From an uncultured Bacteroidales bacterium (lineage in GTDB: Bacteria > Bacteroidota > Bacteroidia > Bacteroidales > UBA932), in contig CAJOJC010000006.1 in NCBI GenBank assembly GCA_905234775.1, positions 1 to 29,051 of the forward strand: DNA of 29,051 bases. Direction: 5' to 3'. Below the pieces are notes generated by a model, which ran no database searches, was not told the origin of the DNA, and saw only the letters and a list, made by a program, of their open reading frames with translations. Both the position numbers and the translations under genes were made by a program. Shown here piece after piece: positions 1 to 7,878 of this stretch (its first letter is position 1; every line of letters begins with the position of its first letter).

Positions 1-718
1 GCTCCCAGACATGATCCTCGAAATAGTATGCCTCACCGCCTTCTGCGATGAAGCTGATACCGCCGAAGTTGCCGATACGGCCTTTGACTTTTGCTACATT
101 GCGCCATGCATTCAGGCCGGGGAGATATTCGGTCTTAACACCTACTCCGACGTAGGGGAAACGGGTATCGGGATAATTCCAGTTGACGATAGCGCCGACC
201 ATTCCGGTGACGAAGAGGCTAGCTGCAGCTACTACGAGGCCGCCGGCAAAATCTGAATTCAGTTCGCCGTCGTCGTATTTACTGCCTGAGCGGCCGCCCG
301 CGCTGGAGTGGTGGTGATGATGGTAGTAAGGGCCGTAGCTCAGATCGTGCCAATAGGGATCATAGACTATGTAGGGGATAGCCGTATAACGGGGGAAATT
401 GTTCTTACGGATTTTCACGAAGTTTACTTTTCCTTCAGAAGGCCTGAGGGTTCCGGGCCAGCCGTCGTATTCATATCCGTAGGCATTGACAGCCACTATT
501 TCGTGTGAGCCGGGCTCGAGATTGACGCAAAGAGTTCCTTCTGCGCCGAATTCGGGAGTCTTGTCATAGGCTGCTGTAACCTCTCCTACAAACTGCTCGT
601 CTATGTAGATTCTCAGAGGGAGAGTTTTGTATTCGTTGGTCCAGAAGCAGACCGGCTGTGCGCTCAAATAAAGAGCGGCGCTCAGGATCAGAGCAAAAGA
701 AAGGATAAGTTTTCTCAT
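1..718 (-). CDS. Secreted hypothetical protein, C-terminus cut off by the window edge
   Basis: The minus-strand frame from the ATG at 718 stays open to position 1, giving 239 codons without a stop. The N-terminus is a clear signal peptide (basic MRK, hydrophobic stretch, then LSAQP), so the product is exported. The mature part has a PEGA-like beta-rich region of about 80 residues (a short extracellular domain, 'LEPGSHEIVAVNAYGYEYDG'). Then comes a Tyr/His-rich linker with four consecutive His, and a hydrophobic segment around residues 165-180 that could be a membrane helix or hairpin. A match to the -7 box TAnnTTTG (CAAATATA on the plus strand, 735-742) lies 17 bases upstream. I do not recognise the family. 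The PEGA-like reading is an inference from its G-E-H-x-I-x-V pattern, not from a search. Confidence 0.8.
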   Translation of the reverse strand, partial: MRKLILSFALILSAALYLSAQPVCFWTNEYKTLPLRIYIDEQFVGEVTAAYDKTPEFGAEGTLCVNLEPGSHEIVAVNAYGYEYDGWPGTLRPSEGKVNFVKIRKNNFPRYTAIPYIVYDPYWHDLSYGPYYHHHHHSSAGGRSGSKYDDGELNSDFAGGLVVAAASLFVTGMVGAIVNWNYPDTRFPYVGVGVKTEYLPGLNAWRNVAKVKGRIGNFGGISFIAEGGEAYYFEDHVWE

Positions 719-734
719 AATTCACAAATTTGTA

Positions 735-742
735 CAAATATA
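735..742 (-). promoter_or_regulatory. Bacteroidota-type -7 promoter box for the 718 gene
   Basis: On the minus strand this reads TATATTTG, a match to TAnnTTTG. It sits 16 bases upstream of the start codon at 718. A palindrome ACAAATTTGT (724-733) lies between the box and the start codon. No convincing -33 element was seen. The 37-bp region also serves the divergent gene at 756, for which TAACTTTA (744-751) is a weaker -7 candidate. Confidence 0.5.
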
Positions 743-755
743 GTAACTTTACGCT

Positions 756-1577
756 ATGAAACGAAGCCTACTTCTTATTGCGCTTGCACTGATAACAACA
801 GTCGCAACAGCCAAAGAACCTCTCAAAGTCCTTGCTATCGGTAACAGCTTCTCCGAAGACGCCGTAGAGAACAACCTCTACGATATTGCCGCAGCAGCAG
901 GTGAAGAGATCATAATCGGAAACATGTACATCGGCGGATGTACTATAGACAAGCACCTGGACTGCATATCAGGGGATAAAGCGGCCTATCGCTACCGTAA
1001 GATAGTAGGCGGCGAAACCCAGGAGACTTACAATTATAAACTCAGCGACGCCATCAAAGACGAAGCGTGGGATATCGTTTCCGTCCAGCAGGCCAGCGGC
1101 TACAGCGGCCTGCCCGAGAGCTACGCTCGCCTCGGCGAGCTGTGCGCCTGGGTCCGGGCGAACGCGCCGCAGGCCAGGATAGTCTTCCATCAGACCTGGG
1201 CGTACTCCAGAACATCGAACCACAATCACTTCCCTTGGTACGACCGCGATCAGCAGAAAATGTACGAAGCTATTCTCAACGCTTCCGGAGAGGCGGTTAA
1301 AGAGAATGGAATAGAAGTAGTAATTCCGTCCGGCAGGGCGATCCAGATGGCGCGCGGGACGGTGCTCGACTCCTTCGGAGACGACCTCACCCGCGACGGC
1401 TTCCATCTGGACCTCAAGGCCGGCCGCTACATCGCCGCCGCTACTTGGTACGAGGCTCTTTATGGAAAATCAGTGGTCGGAAACAAGTATTGCCCCGAGT
1501 CGCTGAACAAGAAACAACTGCGCCTGGCTCAGAAATGCGCCCACCGCGCAGTGCGCGCCCAGCGCAGCATCCGATAG
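756..1577 (+). CDS. DUF4886 / SGNH-hydrolase-like exported protein
   Basis: The 273-residue protein has a signal peptide (MKRSLLLIALALITTVATA). The mature region opens with the SGNH block-I pattern G-N-S-F-S at residues 29-33, where Ser31 would be the nucleophile. A D-G-F-H motif (214-217) near the C-terminus matches the SGNH block-V Asp/His pair. This combination, and the motif IGNSFSEDA, is characteristic of DUF4886 proteins, which are common in Bacteroidales and often near carbohydrate-active genes. The likely activity is ester hydrolysis on a polysaccharide or other extracytoplasmic substrate, but the substrate cannot be read from sequence. It is a single gene on the plus strand, divergent from the 718 gene. 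Length is normal for the family. Confidence 0.85.
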   Translation: MKRSLLLIALALITTVATAKEPLKVLAIGNSFSEDAVENNLYDIAAAAGEEIIIGNMYIGGCTIDKHLDCISGDKAAYRYRKIVGGETQETYNYKLSDAIKDEAWDIVSVQQASGYSGLPESYARLGELCAWVRANAPQARIVFHQTWAYSRTSNHNHFPWYDRDQQKMYEAILNASGEAVKENGIEVVIPSGRAIQMARGTVLDSFGDDLTRDGFHLDLKAGRYIAAATWYEALYGKSVVGNKYCPESLNKKQLRLAQKCAHRAVRAQRSIR

Positions 1578-1609
1578 TTTGGAAAACTCCCCGAAAAGGG
1601 GTAAATTTG
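1578..1609 (+). promoter_or_regulatory. Promoter (-33 TTTG / -7 TAAATTTG)
   Basis: TTTG at 1578-1581 and TAAATTTG at 1602-1609 are separated by 20 bases, matching the Bacteroidota sigma-ABfr consensus. A small hairpin (CCCC gaaa GGGG, about 1589-1601) lies in the spacer. The predicted transcript would begin about 15 bases before the start codon at 1630 and cover the phosphatidyltransferase and GtrA genes. Confidence 0.7.
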
Positions 1610-1629
1610 CAGACTCTTAAAACCTAAAT

Positions 1630-2340
1630 ATGGAAGGAATCAGACAGTCTGAGCGTGTACAAACCTCAGTACTAAACGGAATAGAAAAGAAGGCCCTCGT
1701 CGCAATGGCGAACAAGATGCCGGATTGGGTAACCTCGGACATGCTGACTTGGGTCGGTCTCCTCGGAGCGGTAGTCGCCGCTTTCGGATACGCCCTCTCT
1801 AACGGTAACCTGGCCTGGCTCTGGCTGGCATACCTTGGAATCATCATGAACTGGTTCGGAGACAGCATGGACGGTACTCTCGCCCGCGTCCGTAAGCAGC
1901 AGCGCCCGATCTACGGCTTCTACCTTGACCACAACATGGACGGCATCACCCTTACTATCGTCTGTATCGGCGCAGGTCTGTCGGACATGCTCCATTTCTC
2001 GCTTGCGATGCTGATCCTGGCGGTGTACCTGCTTCTGAGCATTTATACCTACATCAACATCGACCTGAAGGGAAAGCATCAGCTCACCTTCGGTAAAATG
2101 GGTCCTACAGAGTTCAGGCTGGCGGCGATTCTGATCACCATGATCTATCACTTCTTCCCGTCCGTCCATAACTATACGAAAATCACTACCTTCCTTGGAA
2201 AACCGATAGTCTGGGGCATGTTCGATTACTTCGCTACCGGACTGCTCGTTATTCTTACCGTTATCTATCTGGTGACTCTTGTCAAGGACGGTATAGAGTT
2301 CTCGAAGGCCGATCCTCTTCCCGAGCGCAAGAAAGACTGA
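1630..2340 (+). CDS. CDP-alcohol phosphatidyltransferase family membrane protein
   Basis: The 236-residue integral membrane protein carries the full CDP-alcohol phosphatidyltransferase signature D-x2-D-G-x2-A-R-x9-G-x3-D-x3-D: D78, D81, G82, A85, R86, G96, D100, D104. All four metal-binding Asp are present, so it is probably active. The enzyme moves a phosphatidyl group from CDP-diacylglycerol to an alcohol, releasing CMP, at the inner membrane. The acceptor (glycerol-3-phosphate, inositol phosphate or other) cannot be decided from the motif. At least five hydrophobic segments follow the signature. It has its own promoter and is followed after 3 bases by a GtrA-like gene, suggesting one transcript and a shared lipid or surface-glycan role. 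Confidence 0.88.
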   Translation: MEGIRQSERVQTSVLNGIEKKALVAMANKMPDWVTSDMLTWVGLLGAVVAAFGYALSNGNLAWLWLAYLGIIMNWFGDSMDGTLARVRKQQRPIYGFYLDHNMDGITLTIVCIGAGLSDMLHFSLAMLILAVYLLLSIYTYINIDLKGKHQLTFGKMGPTEFRLAAILITMIYHFFPSVHNYTKITTFLGKPIVWGMFDYFATGLLVILTVIYLVTLVKDGIEFSKADPLPERKKD

Positions 2341-2343
2341 CAA

Positions 2344-2823
2344 ATGGGAAAGAAAGCGGGTCTGGCAAAGCAAATGGCCAAGTATACGGTGACCACCCTT
2401 CTGGGCACGGCCGCAGACACGCTTGTTCTCTGGGTATTATCTACTTACCTGCTTGACGGCAACCACGTAGAGAAGTACGTCATCTCCCCGATGATTTCCT
2501 TCGAGTGCGCCGTCATGGTCAATTATTTCACCGCTTTCTTCTACGTCTGGAAAGACCGCATCGCCCACAAAACGAAGGGCGCCTTCTTCAGTCACTTCTG
2601 GAAATACAATCTTTCGTGTATTTCAGCCTTTTTCGTGAAAATGATACTCCTGAACGCAATCGCACTCGCATTTAAGTGGCCTGCGTTCATCTGTAACCTT
2701 ATCGCTTTGTGTTTCTCAGGGCTTCTGAACTTCGCTATCAACGAGTTCTTGATTTTCGCAAAAAAGGATAAAAAGCCGCAAAAAGAAGAGCCCCTGTCAG
2801 CAGACCAAGAGAGTCAGCAATAA
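2344..2823 (+). CDS. GtrA-like small membrane protein
   Basis: The 159-residue protein has four hydrophobic segments. It shows the GtrA pattern: an N-terminal KYTVTTLLGTAADTLVLW-type helix, a central NYFTAFFYVWKDR segment with the conserved N-Y/F and W-x-D/F, and a C-terminal 'NFAINEFLIF' helix. GtrA proteins are thought to help move lipid-linked sugars (polyprenyl-phosphate glucose in the phage founder) across the inner membrane. It starts 3 bases after the phosphatidyltransferase stop, so it is probably co-translated. Its last 86 bases overlap, on the opposite strand, the end of the VanZ-like gene. The charged tail after residue ~140 (KKDKKPQKEE...) is not conserved-looking and lies within that overlap. 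Confidence 0.85.
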   Translation: MGKKAGLAKQMAKYTVTTLLGTAADTLVLWVLSTYLLDGNHVEKYVISPMISFECAVMVNYFTAFFYVWKDRIAHKTKGAFFSHFWKYNLSCISAFFVKMILLNAIALAFKWPAFICNLIALCFSGLLNFAINEFLIFAKKDKKPQKEEPLSADQESQQ

Positions 2824-3220
2824 AATCCCAAATATCCTTAGACCGGTACGGGAGCAGTCCCTGTACCCATTCCGTCGTGCCCGCAAGTCCCAAACCGATA
2901 ATTGTTATAATCAACATAACGGCGACCCATTTGTCACCCCCGACCTGATCGTGTTTGTCACCCCCGACCTGATCGTGTTTGTCACCCCCGACCTGATCGG
3001 GGGTCTTAGATTGCCGGTCGGGGCCGGCAATGACAGACAGACACGCCAGAATAGGCCAGGGGAGGAACATCACGAAATGCACGCACTTGTCGGCGGGAAT
3101 CTTGAAGGGCCACTCGTCGAACTTCGGTAGCGAGCCCTGGTTCGCGAAGCAAACGTAGGCGAGCGCCGCGAGGTACACGACGAGCATAACTCTCCAAAAC
3201 CACTTCTTTCCCAGTATCAT
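2738..3220 (-). CDS. VanZ-like membrane protein with a repeat-derived insertion
   Basis: The 160-residue protein has four hydrophobic segments in the VanZ-like pattern: an N-terminal helix, then 'DKCVHFVMFLPW' (conserved D-K-x-x-H-F), then 'TEWVQGLLPYRSKDIWDF' (the E-x-x-Q...R...D-x-x-D motif), and a final helix. VanZ itself gives low-level teicoplanin resistance; the function of chromosomal relatives is unknown. Its ATG overlaps the stop of the ABC exporter by 4 bases (ATGA), so it is the last gene of the operon. The loop between helices 2 and 3 is expanded by about 30 residues, containing D-Q-V-G-G-D-K-H three times. This stretch is encoded by a palindromic DNA repeat (2930-3035) and is unlikely to be original to the family. 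The C-terminus overlaps the GtrA gene on the opposite strand. Confidence 0.85.
   Translation of the reverse strand: MILGKKWFWRVMLVVYLAALAYVCFANQGSLPKFDEWPFKIPADKCVHFVMFLPWPILACLSVIAGPDRQSKTPDQVGGDKHDQVGGDKHDQVGGDKWVAVMLIITIIGLGLAGTTEWVQGLLPYRSKDIWDFIADSLGLLTGALLFAAFYPFLRKSRTR
2930..3035. repeat. REP-like palindromic element with tandem partial copies, inside a gene
   Basis: A 56-bp unit (2980-3035) begins TGTCA and ends TGACA. It contains two hairpins: CCCCCGA/TCGGGGG and TTGCCGG/CCGGCAA. Its left hairpin arm is preceded by two extra 24-bp direct copies of TTTGTCACCCCCGACCTGAT + CGTG (2930-2953 and 2954-2977). The unit length keeps the VanZ frame open. The form (two palindromes bounded by TGTCA/TGACA) resembles REP/REPIN-type dispersed repeats. 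Whether it recurs in this genome cannot be seen here. Confidence 0.75.
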
Positions 3221-5046
3221 AGCGCCTGCATTTCGTGGAGTTTACTGTAGATGCCGCCGAGGGCGATGAGCTCTTCGTGGCGCCCGCGCTCGACTATCTT
3301 GCCCTCGTCCATGACGATGATTTCGTCGGCGTTCTTCACGGTCGACAGACGGTGGGCGATGGCGATGGTAGTGCGGTTGCTCATGAGGCGGTCGAGGGCC
3401 TGCTGGACTATCTTCTCGGACTCGGTATCGAGCGATGCAGTCGCCTCGTCGAGAATCAGGATGGGCGGGTTCTTAAGGATCGCGCGGGCGATCGAGATGC
3501 GCTGGCGCTGGCCGCCTGAAAGCTTGGCCCCACGGTCGCCGATGTTCTCGTCGTAGCCGTCGGGCTTCTCCATTATGAAGTCATGGGCATTCGCGATCTT
3601 CGCCGCGGCCTCGACCTGCTCGCGGGTAGCGCCCTCGACTCCGAAGGCTATGTTGTTGAAAATCGTATCGTTGAAGAGGATGGGCTCCTGGTTGACGTTG
3701 CCCATCAGCGCACGCAGGTCATGGGTGCTGAACTCGCGTATGTCGGTCCCGTCGATCTTGATAGAGCCGGAGGTAACGTCCCAGAAGCGGGGGATAAGGT
3801 CCACGAGGGTCGATTTGCCCGCGCCGGACGCGCCCACGATGGCGATGGTCTTGCCCTTAGGAATCTCGAGGTTCACATCGCTCAGGATCGGCCTCTTCCC
3901 GTCGTACGAGAAGCCGACGTGGTTAAAGGTGATAGAGTGCTCGAAGCCTAAGAGCGGTTTCGGGTTCGCGGGCTCCTTGATCGGGCTTTCGGCCGTCAGG
4001 ATTTTGTCGATACGCTCCATCGAAGCGAGGCCCTTGGGGATGGCGTAGGCCGCTTTGGAAAGGTCCTTCACCGGCTGGATGATCGAGTAGAGGATGGTCA
4101 TGTAGGAGATGAAGGCGGGGGCGTCGATGCTCGAATGGTCGCCCAGGATGAGGGTTCCGCCGAACCAGAGGACGATCGCGATAAGGACGCTGCCGAGCAG
4201 CTCGCTGACCGGATGCGCGCTCGCCTGACGGACTCCGACGCGGGTGCTCTTGCTCTTCATGTTGCCGGTTACCGTATTGAAGCGATCGGTCATCTTGCCT
4301 TCGGCGAGGAAGGCTTTGATGATCCTGAGGCCGCCGAGGGTCTCCTCGACCTGCGACATGGTATCGGACCAGAAGCGCTGGGCTTCCAGCGAGCGTGCCT
4401 TGAGCTTACGGCCTATCGCGGTCATAATCAGCAACATAAGCGGCGCAAAGATCAGCGTAAAGACCGTCAGCTTCCAGGACATCGTGAATAGAACCGTGAG
4501 GTAGATGATGATCAGGATGGGGTTCTTGATCAGCATGTCGAGTGTACTGGTAATAGAGGTCTCGACTTCCTGGACATCGCCGCTCATACGGGCTATGATA
4601 TCGCCTTTTCTTTCCTGTGAGAAGAAACCTATAGGGAGCGAGAGGATCTTGCGGTAGATCTGCATGCGCATGTCCTTTACGATACCCGTCCTGATGGGAA
4701 TCATCACCGCCGAAGAGCCGAAGTAGCAGCTGGTCTTGATAAGGGTGATGACGCAGAAGGAAAGGCAGAGGACCAGCAGGACCTTACTCGTTCCGTAAGT
4801 CGCAATCCAATCACCTACGTAGTAGTAGATATTGTTGGTGAAGCCGGCGAAATCGCTGACTTCTTCCCAGGGAATCAACTCGTAGATCTTACCAGAAGTA
4901 TCGAAGAGGATCTTCAGGATAGGAATCAGAAGGGAGAACGAGAACACGTTGAATACCGCAGAGAGGATATTCAGCAGAACTGATCCACCGAGATATCCGG
5001 TATACGGGCCTACATAACGCTTTATGACTTTCCAGAATTGTTTCAT
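3217..5046 (-). CDS. MsbA-like ABC exporter (fused membrane and ATPase domains)
   Basis: The 609-residue half-transporter has an N-terminal six-helix membrane domain (about residues 15-330) and a C-terminal nucleotide-binding domain. Motifs seen are Walker A G-A-S-G-A-G-K-S-T (about 405-413), Q-loop 'NQEPILFND' (~452), signature L-S-G-G-Q (509-513), Walker B I-L-I-L-D-E (529-534) and switch His565. All catalytic residues are present. It would work as a homodimer in the inner membrane, exporting a lipid or lipophilic compound. MsbA/lipid A-core flippase is the closest familiar type, but substrate is not settled by sequence. It starts 1 base after the metallohydrolase stop and overlaps the VanZ-like gene by 4 bases, so all are co-translated. 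Confidence 0.93.
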   Translation of the reverse strand: MKQFWKVIKRYVGPYTGYLGGSVLLNILSAVFNVFSFSLLIPILKILFDTSGKIYELIPWEEVSDFAGFTNNIYYYVGDWIATYGTSKVLLVLCLSFCVITLIKTSCYFGSSAVMIPIRTGIVKDMRMQIYRKILSLPIGFFSQERKGDIIARMSGDVQEVETSITSTLDMLIKNPILIIIYLTVLFTMSWKLTVFTLIFAPLMLLIMTAIGRKLKARSLEAQRFWSDTMSQVEETLGGLRIIKAFLAEGKMTDRFNTVTGNMKSKSTRVGVRQASAHPVSELLGSVLIAIVLWFGGTLILGDHSSIDAPAFISYMTILYSIIQPVKDLSKAAYAIPKGLASMERIDKILTAESPIKEPANPKPLLGFEHSITFNHVGFSYDGKRPILSDVNLEIPKGKTIAIVGASGAGKSTLVDLIPRFWDVTSGSIKIDGTDIREFSTHDLRALMGNVNQEPILFNDTIFNNIAFGVEGATREQVEAAAKIANAHDFIMEKPDGYDENIGDRGAKLSGGQRQRISIARAILKNPPILILDEATASLDTESEKIVQQALDRLMSNRTTIAIAHRLSTVKNADEIIVMDEGKIVERGRHEELIALGGIYSKLHEMQAL

Positions 5047-5047
5047 C

Positions 5048-5863
5048 CTATAGTATTATCATTTTCGTGGGAGTCTGGCGGGGGAGGGCCTCAAGCCTTA
5101 CGGGCTTGTTGGGGCAGAGTTTTACTGCGGCCTTCGCCGATTCGTATGCCAGCTCCGGGGTATTGTTGTTTTCGCTTAGGTGGCAAAGGAAAAGGTTCCT
5201 CAGGCCCTTGTGGGCAATCTTTTTGATGGCTTCTGCGCAGTCGTCGTTGCTTAGGTGACCGTTTCCGCTGCGGATTCGGCACTGGAGATCCGGCGGGTAG
5301 GGGCCGTTTTTCAGCATCTCTATGTCGTAGTTCGACTCGAGAACTACAGTATCAGCCTTGCTGCAGAAGTCTATCGCTTCGTCTGTCATCCGGCCGCAGT
5401 CGGTGATATGGACGTATTTGTGTCCGGGGAGTTTGATCGCAAACCCTACGGTCTCGGTTGCGTCGTGGGGGACCACGAAATAGCGGACGCTGATATAGCC
5501 GGGGACTACCTCGTTCCACTCGTCCTTTTTCAGGACGTGTTTGCAGCCAGGGACGTATTCGTGCGTCATAATATGGCTGGCCAGGGCCTGATGAAGGGTC
5601 TCGCTGGCCCATATCGGGCGGCAAAGATGCTTCGCGTAGGAGCCCAGCGAGCGGATGTGGTCCATGTGGTCATGGGTCACCAGAATCGCGGAGAAGCTGT
5701 CGAGAGTGAGGCCTTCGGAGAGGAGTTCGCGCCTTAAGCGGCGAATGCTTACTCCGGCGTCGATGAGGACGCCGGCTACAGGCTCGCCGTCCTGCGCGAC
5801 TCCCAGGTAGTAGCAATTTCCGCAACTGCCGGAAGAGAAACTCTTGAATCTAACGTCAGTCAT
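5048..5863 (-). CDS. MBL-fold metallohydrolase, WalJ/YycJ type
   Basis: The 271-residue cytoplasmic protein has the metallo-beta-lactamase fold. The two-metal site is intact: H-D-H-M-D-H at 64-69, H133, D155, and His203 in 'GNGHLSNDD' and/or His228 in 'CHLSENNN'. The opening 'FSSGSCGNCYY' and the closing H-L-S-x-x-N block are hallmarks of the YycJ/WalJ (VicX) subfamily. These are exonuclease-like DNA or RNA processing enzymes linked to cell-wall signalling and DNA repair in Firmicutes. The role in Bacteroidota is less clear. The start overlaps the end of the TPR gene by 8 bases, and the next gene follows after 1 base. Confidence 0.9.
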   Translation of the reverse strand: MTDVRFKSFSSGSCGNCYYLGVAQDGEPVAGVLIDAGVSIRRLRRELLSEGLTLDSFSAILVTHDHMDHIRSLGSYAKHLCRPIWASETLHQALASHIMTHEYVPGCKHVLKKDEWNEVVPGYISVRYFVVPHDATETVGFAIKLPGHKYVHITDCGRMTDEAIDFCSKADTVVLESNYDIEMLKNGPYPPDLQCRIRSGNGHLSNDDCAEAIKKIAHKGLRNLFLCHLSENNNTPELAYESAKAAVKLCPNKPVRLEALPRQTPTKMIIL

Positions 5864-7835
5864 CTTCCTTGCAGTATTTACCGATTACGCTGTATGCGTC
5901 TTTTACTCCCAGTTCTCCTGCTCTTGACAGGTCGATGCAGCCTTTTTCCTTGTCTTTGAGGAAGATAAGCACGAGTCCGCGGTTGTAGTAGGCATCGCCC
6001 ATCGCCGGGTACTCTTCGATCGCTTTGTCGTAGTAGGATATCGCCTGCACGGGAGACGACTGCAGGCAATGGAGGTTTCCGAGGTTGAAATCGATATAAG
6101 CCACGTTCGGGACCAGCTCGGCCGCTTCCTGCATGTCGACCAGGGCCTCGGTGTAGTCGTAGCCATGGTCGGCGCGGTCGCTGACGCGGGTTTTGGTCGC
6201 GCCTTCGTTGTCCATGGTCAGGGTCTGAACGCTGGTGCTGATAGAGGCGATGAAGTCGATCATCTCAGCGCGCAGGACGGCCCTGTTGACGAGGTAGAAG
6301 GCCCGTTCGGCGCCCTCGCTCGAATCCACGAGCTGGTTGTAGTCTGCCAGGGCAGCGTTGTACTGCTTGTCGCGGACGTTGCGCAGGGCGCGGGCAAAGG
6401 TCACGTCTTTTCGGGCGGGGTCATAGCCCGCGAGGCTGGTTTTGATCGGGGCGTCTCCATATGCGGCCGCGGCTTCGATCGGGATCAGCTGCCTGCGGGC
6501 GAAATCGTCCACGGCCCCGTTTTCATAACGGTTCGAGAAGGCGACCTCGCCGCTCGGGCGGTTGCGGGCGATCGTGAACCGGTACATGGGCCTGAGCCTG
6601 ATATCGATGTCGCGGTGTTGGAGCAGCTCGTCGTTGAAGTCTTTTTTCGCGAAGTCGGCGTCCAGCGCGAGCAGGGAATTGAAGCGCTTCGAGGTGTCGG
6701 CAAGTTCGCCGGTCTGGCGGCCGCTCCTGTATTCGGCGATCTTTTTCTGAGCCGTCTCATAATCGGCCTTGCTCTGCTTCTTCATCCCGAGCTGATTCTC
6801 GACGTACGAGCGATTCTGGTAGGCCTTCGCGAAGTCGGGGTAGAGCTCGATCGCACGGTCGTAGTCTGCGAGCGCGCTCCTCCAGCGGCCGAGCTCGATC
6901 AGGCAGGCAGCTCGGTTGAAGTAGGCGAGGACATTGCGCGGGTTGATGTTGATGACCCGGTCCATGTCGTCGAGCGCGCCTTCGAAATCGCCGACCTGCA
7001 TGCGGATGAGGCTGCGGTTGTAGAGGGTCAGGGCGTTTCCGGGCTCATAGCTGAGGACAGTGTTGAGATCGGCCATGGCCCCGATATAATCCTTCGTCTC
7101 GTAGAGCATGATCGCGCGGTTGAAGTACGCGATAGTGTTGTCCTGATCCAGGGTAATCGCCTGATTCATGTCTTCGATCGCGCTTTCGTAATTCTCCTGG
7201 GCTGCGTAGAGGCGGGCGCGGCGGATGTAGCCTTCCGGCTCATAGCGGTCCAGTCTGATGGCTTTGTTGTAGTCTGACAGCGCTTTCAGGGTGTCTCCGA
7301 GGAAGAGGTAGCTAGCTCCGCGGTTTAGGTAGGCTGACGGATCACTGCTGTTTTGGCGTATGTAGCGGTCGAAGTCTGCGACCGCATTGTCGAAGCGCTG
7401 GGCAAGGAAATAGGTGACGCCGCGGCTGAAATAAAGGCCTGTGAAGCCTGGCCTAAGGTCGATCGCTTTCTGGAGGTCGTCAAGGGCGTCGTCGTACTCT
7501 CCGGCGTTGCTTTTTGTAATCGCGCGGTAGTGATAGCCGTTGGTAAAGAGGGGATTGATCCTTACGGAGCGGTCGAAGTCTTTTCGTGCACCGCGGATGT
7601 CTCCGAGATTATACTTCGCGATTCCGCGGTAGAAGTAGGTCCAATAAGCATTTGTGTCCAGATGGGCGAGGATGTTGAACTGCTCGATAGCCTGGGCGTA
7701 TTTACCGTCCTGAAGGGCGATTCGGCCGCGGAGTTCCAGGACTTCAGTGTTCCATTGGGCGCCTGCTGTAATGCACAGAAAGGCGGCCGCGATAACTGCT
7801 GCCGCTTTTCTTAGATATTTGCCCGTTGGTATCAC
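5856..7835 (-). CDS. Exported tetratricopeptide-repeat protein
   Basis: The 659-residue protein has a signal peptide (MIPTGKYLRKAAAVIAAAFLCITAGA). About nine consecutive TPR units fill residues ~30-340, with the usual 34-residue spacing and repeated 'A-Y-x-N-R-A ... L-x-D-Y-x-x-A-I' pattern. A less regular stretch (~350-500) follows, then two or three more TPRs (~500-655), the last being 'DAYYNRGLVLIFLKDKEKG'. TPR arrays are protein-docking scaffolds, and this one would sit in the periplasm or at the outer membrane. It is the first gene of the operon TPR > WalJ-like > ABC exporter > VanZ-like, and a -7 box lies about 27 bases upstream. The partner is unknown. No frameshift or loss was seen. 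Confidence 0.88.
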   Translation of the reverse strand: MIPTGKYLRKAAAVIAAAFLCITAGAQWNTEVLELRGRIALQDGKYAQAIEQFNILAHLDTNAYWTYFYRGIAKYNLGDIRGARKDFDRSVRINPLFTNGYHYRAITKSNAGEYDDALDDLQKAIDLRPGFTGLYFSRGVTYFLAQRFDNAVADFDRYIRQNSSDPSAYLNRGASYLFLGDTLKALSDYNKAIRLDRYEPEGYIRRARLYAAQENYESAIEDMNQAITLDQDNTIAYFNRAIMLYETKDYIGAMADLNTVLSYEPGNALTLYNRSLIRMQVGDFEGALDDMDRVININPRNVLAYFNRAACLIELGRWRSALADYDRAIELYPDFAKAYQNRSYVENQLGMKKQSKADYETAQKKIAEYRSGRQTGELADTSKRFNSLLALDADFAKKDFNDELLQHRDIDIRLRPMYRFTIARNRPSGEVAFSNRYENGAVDDFARRQLIPIEAAAAYGDAPIKTSLAGYDPARKDVTFARALRNVRDKQYNAALADYNQLVDSSEGAERAFYLVNRAVLRAEMIDFIASISTSVQTLTMDNEGATKTRVSDRADHGYDYTEALVDMQEAAELVPNVAYIDFNLGNLHCLQSSPVQAISYYDKAIEEYPAMGDAYYNRGLVLIFLKDKEKGCIDLSRAGELGVKDAYSVIGKYCKEDD

Positions 7836-7853
7836 AATTTTTGCTTATTTTTG
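7826..7853 (+). promoter_or_regulatory. Promoter (-33 TTG / -7 TATTTTTG) for the M28-like gene
   Basis: TTG at 7826-7828 and TATTTTTG at 7846-7853 are 17 bases apart. Transcription would start near 7860, about 20 bases before the GTG at 7879. The -33 part lies inside the 5' end of the divergent TPR gene. Confidence 0.55.
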
Positions 7854-7861
7854 CTATCCAA

Positions 7862-7869
7862 CAAATATA
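7862..7869 (-). promoter_or_regulatory. -7 promoter box for the TPR-led operon
   Basis: The minus strand reads TATATTTG (CAAATATA on the plus strand), matching TAnnTTTG. It lies 26 bases upstream of the start at 7835. A TTTG (minus strand, 7887-7884) is a possible -33 element, but its spacing is short at 14 bases. The divergent promoter at 7826-7853 overlaps the start of this operon, so the two may interfere. Confidence 0.5.
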
Positions 7870-7878
7870 ACATTATTC

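Noticed and set aside
2930..3000. CRISPR array
   Set aside because: Three 24-bp direct copies have no spacers between them, lie inside a reading frame and have no cas genes nearby. They are tandem copies of a palindromic repeat arm.
6069..7277. 402-residue plus-strand frame opposite the TPR gene
   Set aside because: It is a mirror of the GC-rich TPR coding strand with a Val/Asp/Gly-rich, family-less sequence. The minus-strand TPR protein is unmistakable.
7747..7878. Upstream extension of the M28-like gene to 7747
   Set aside because: It would cover the start of the divergent TPR gene and lie before the predicted promoter. The signal peptide begins at the GTG at 7879.
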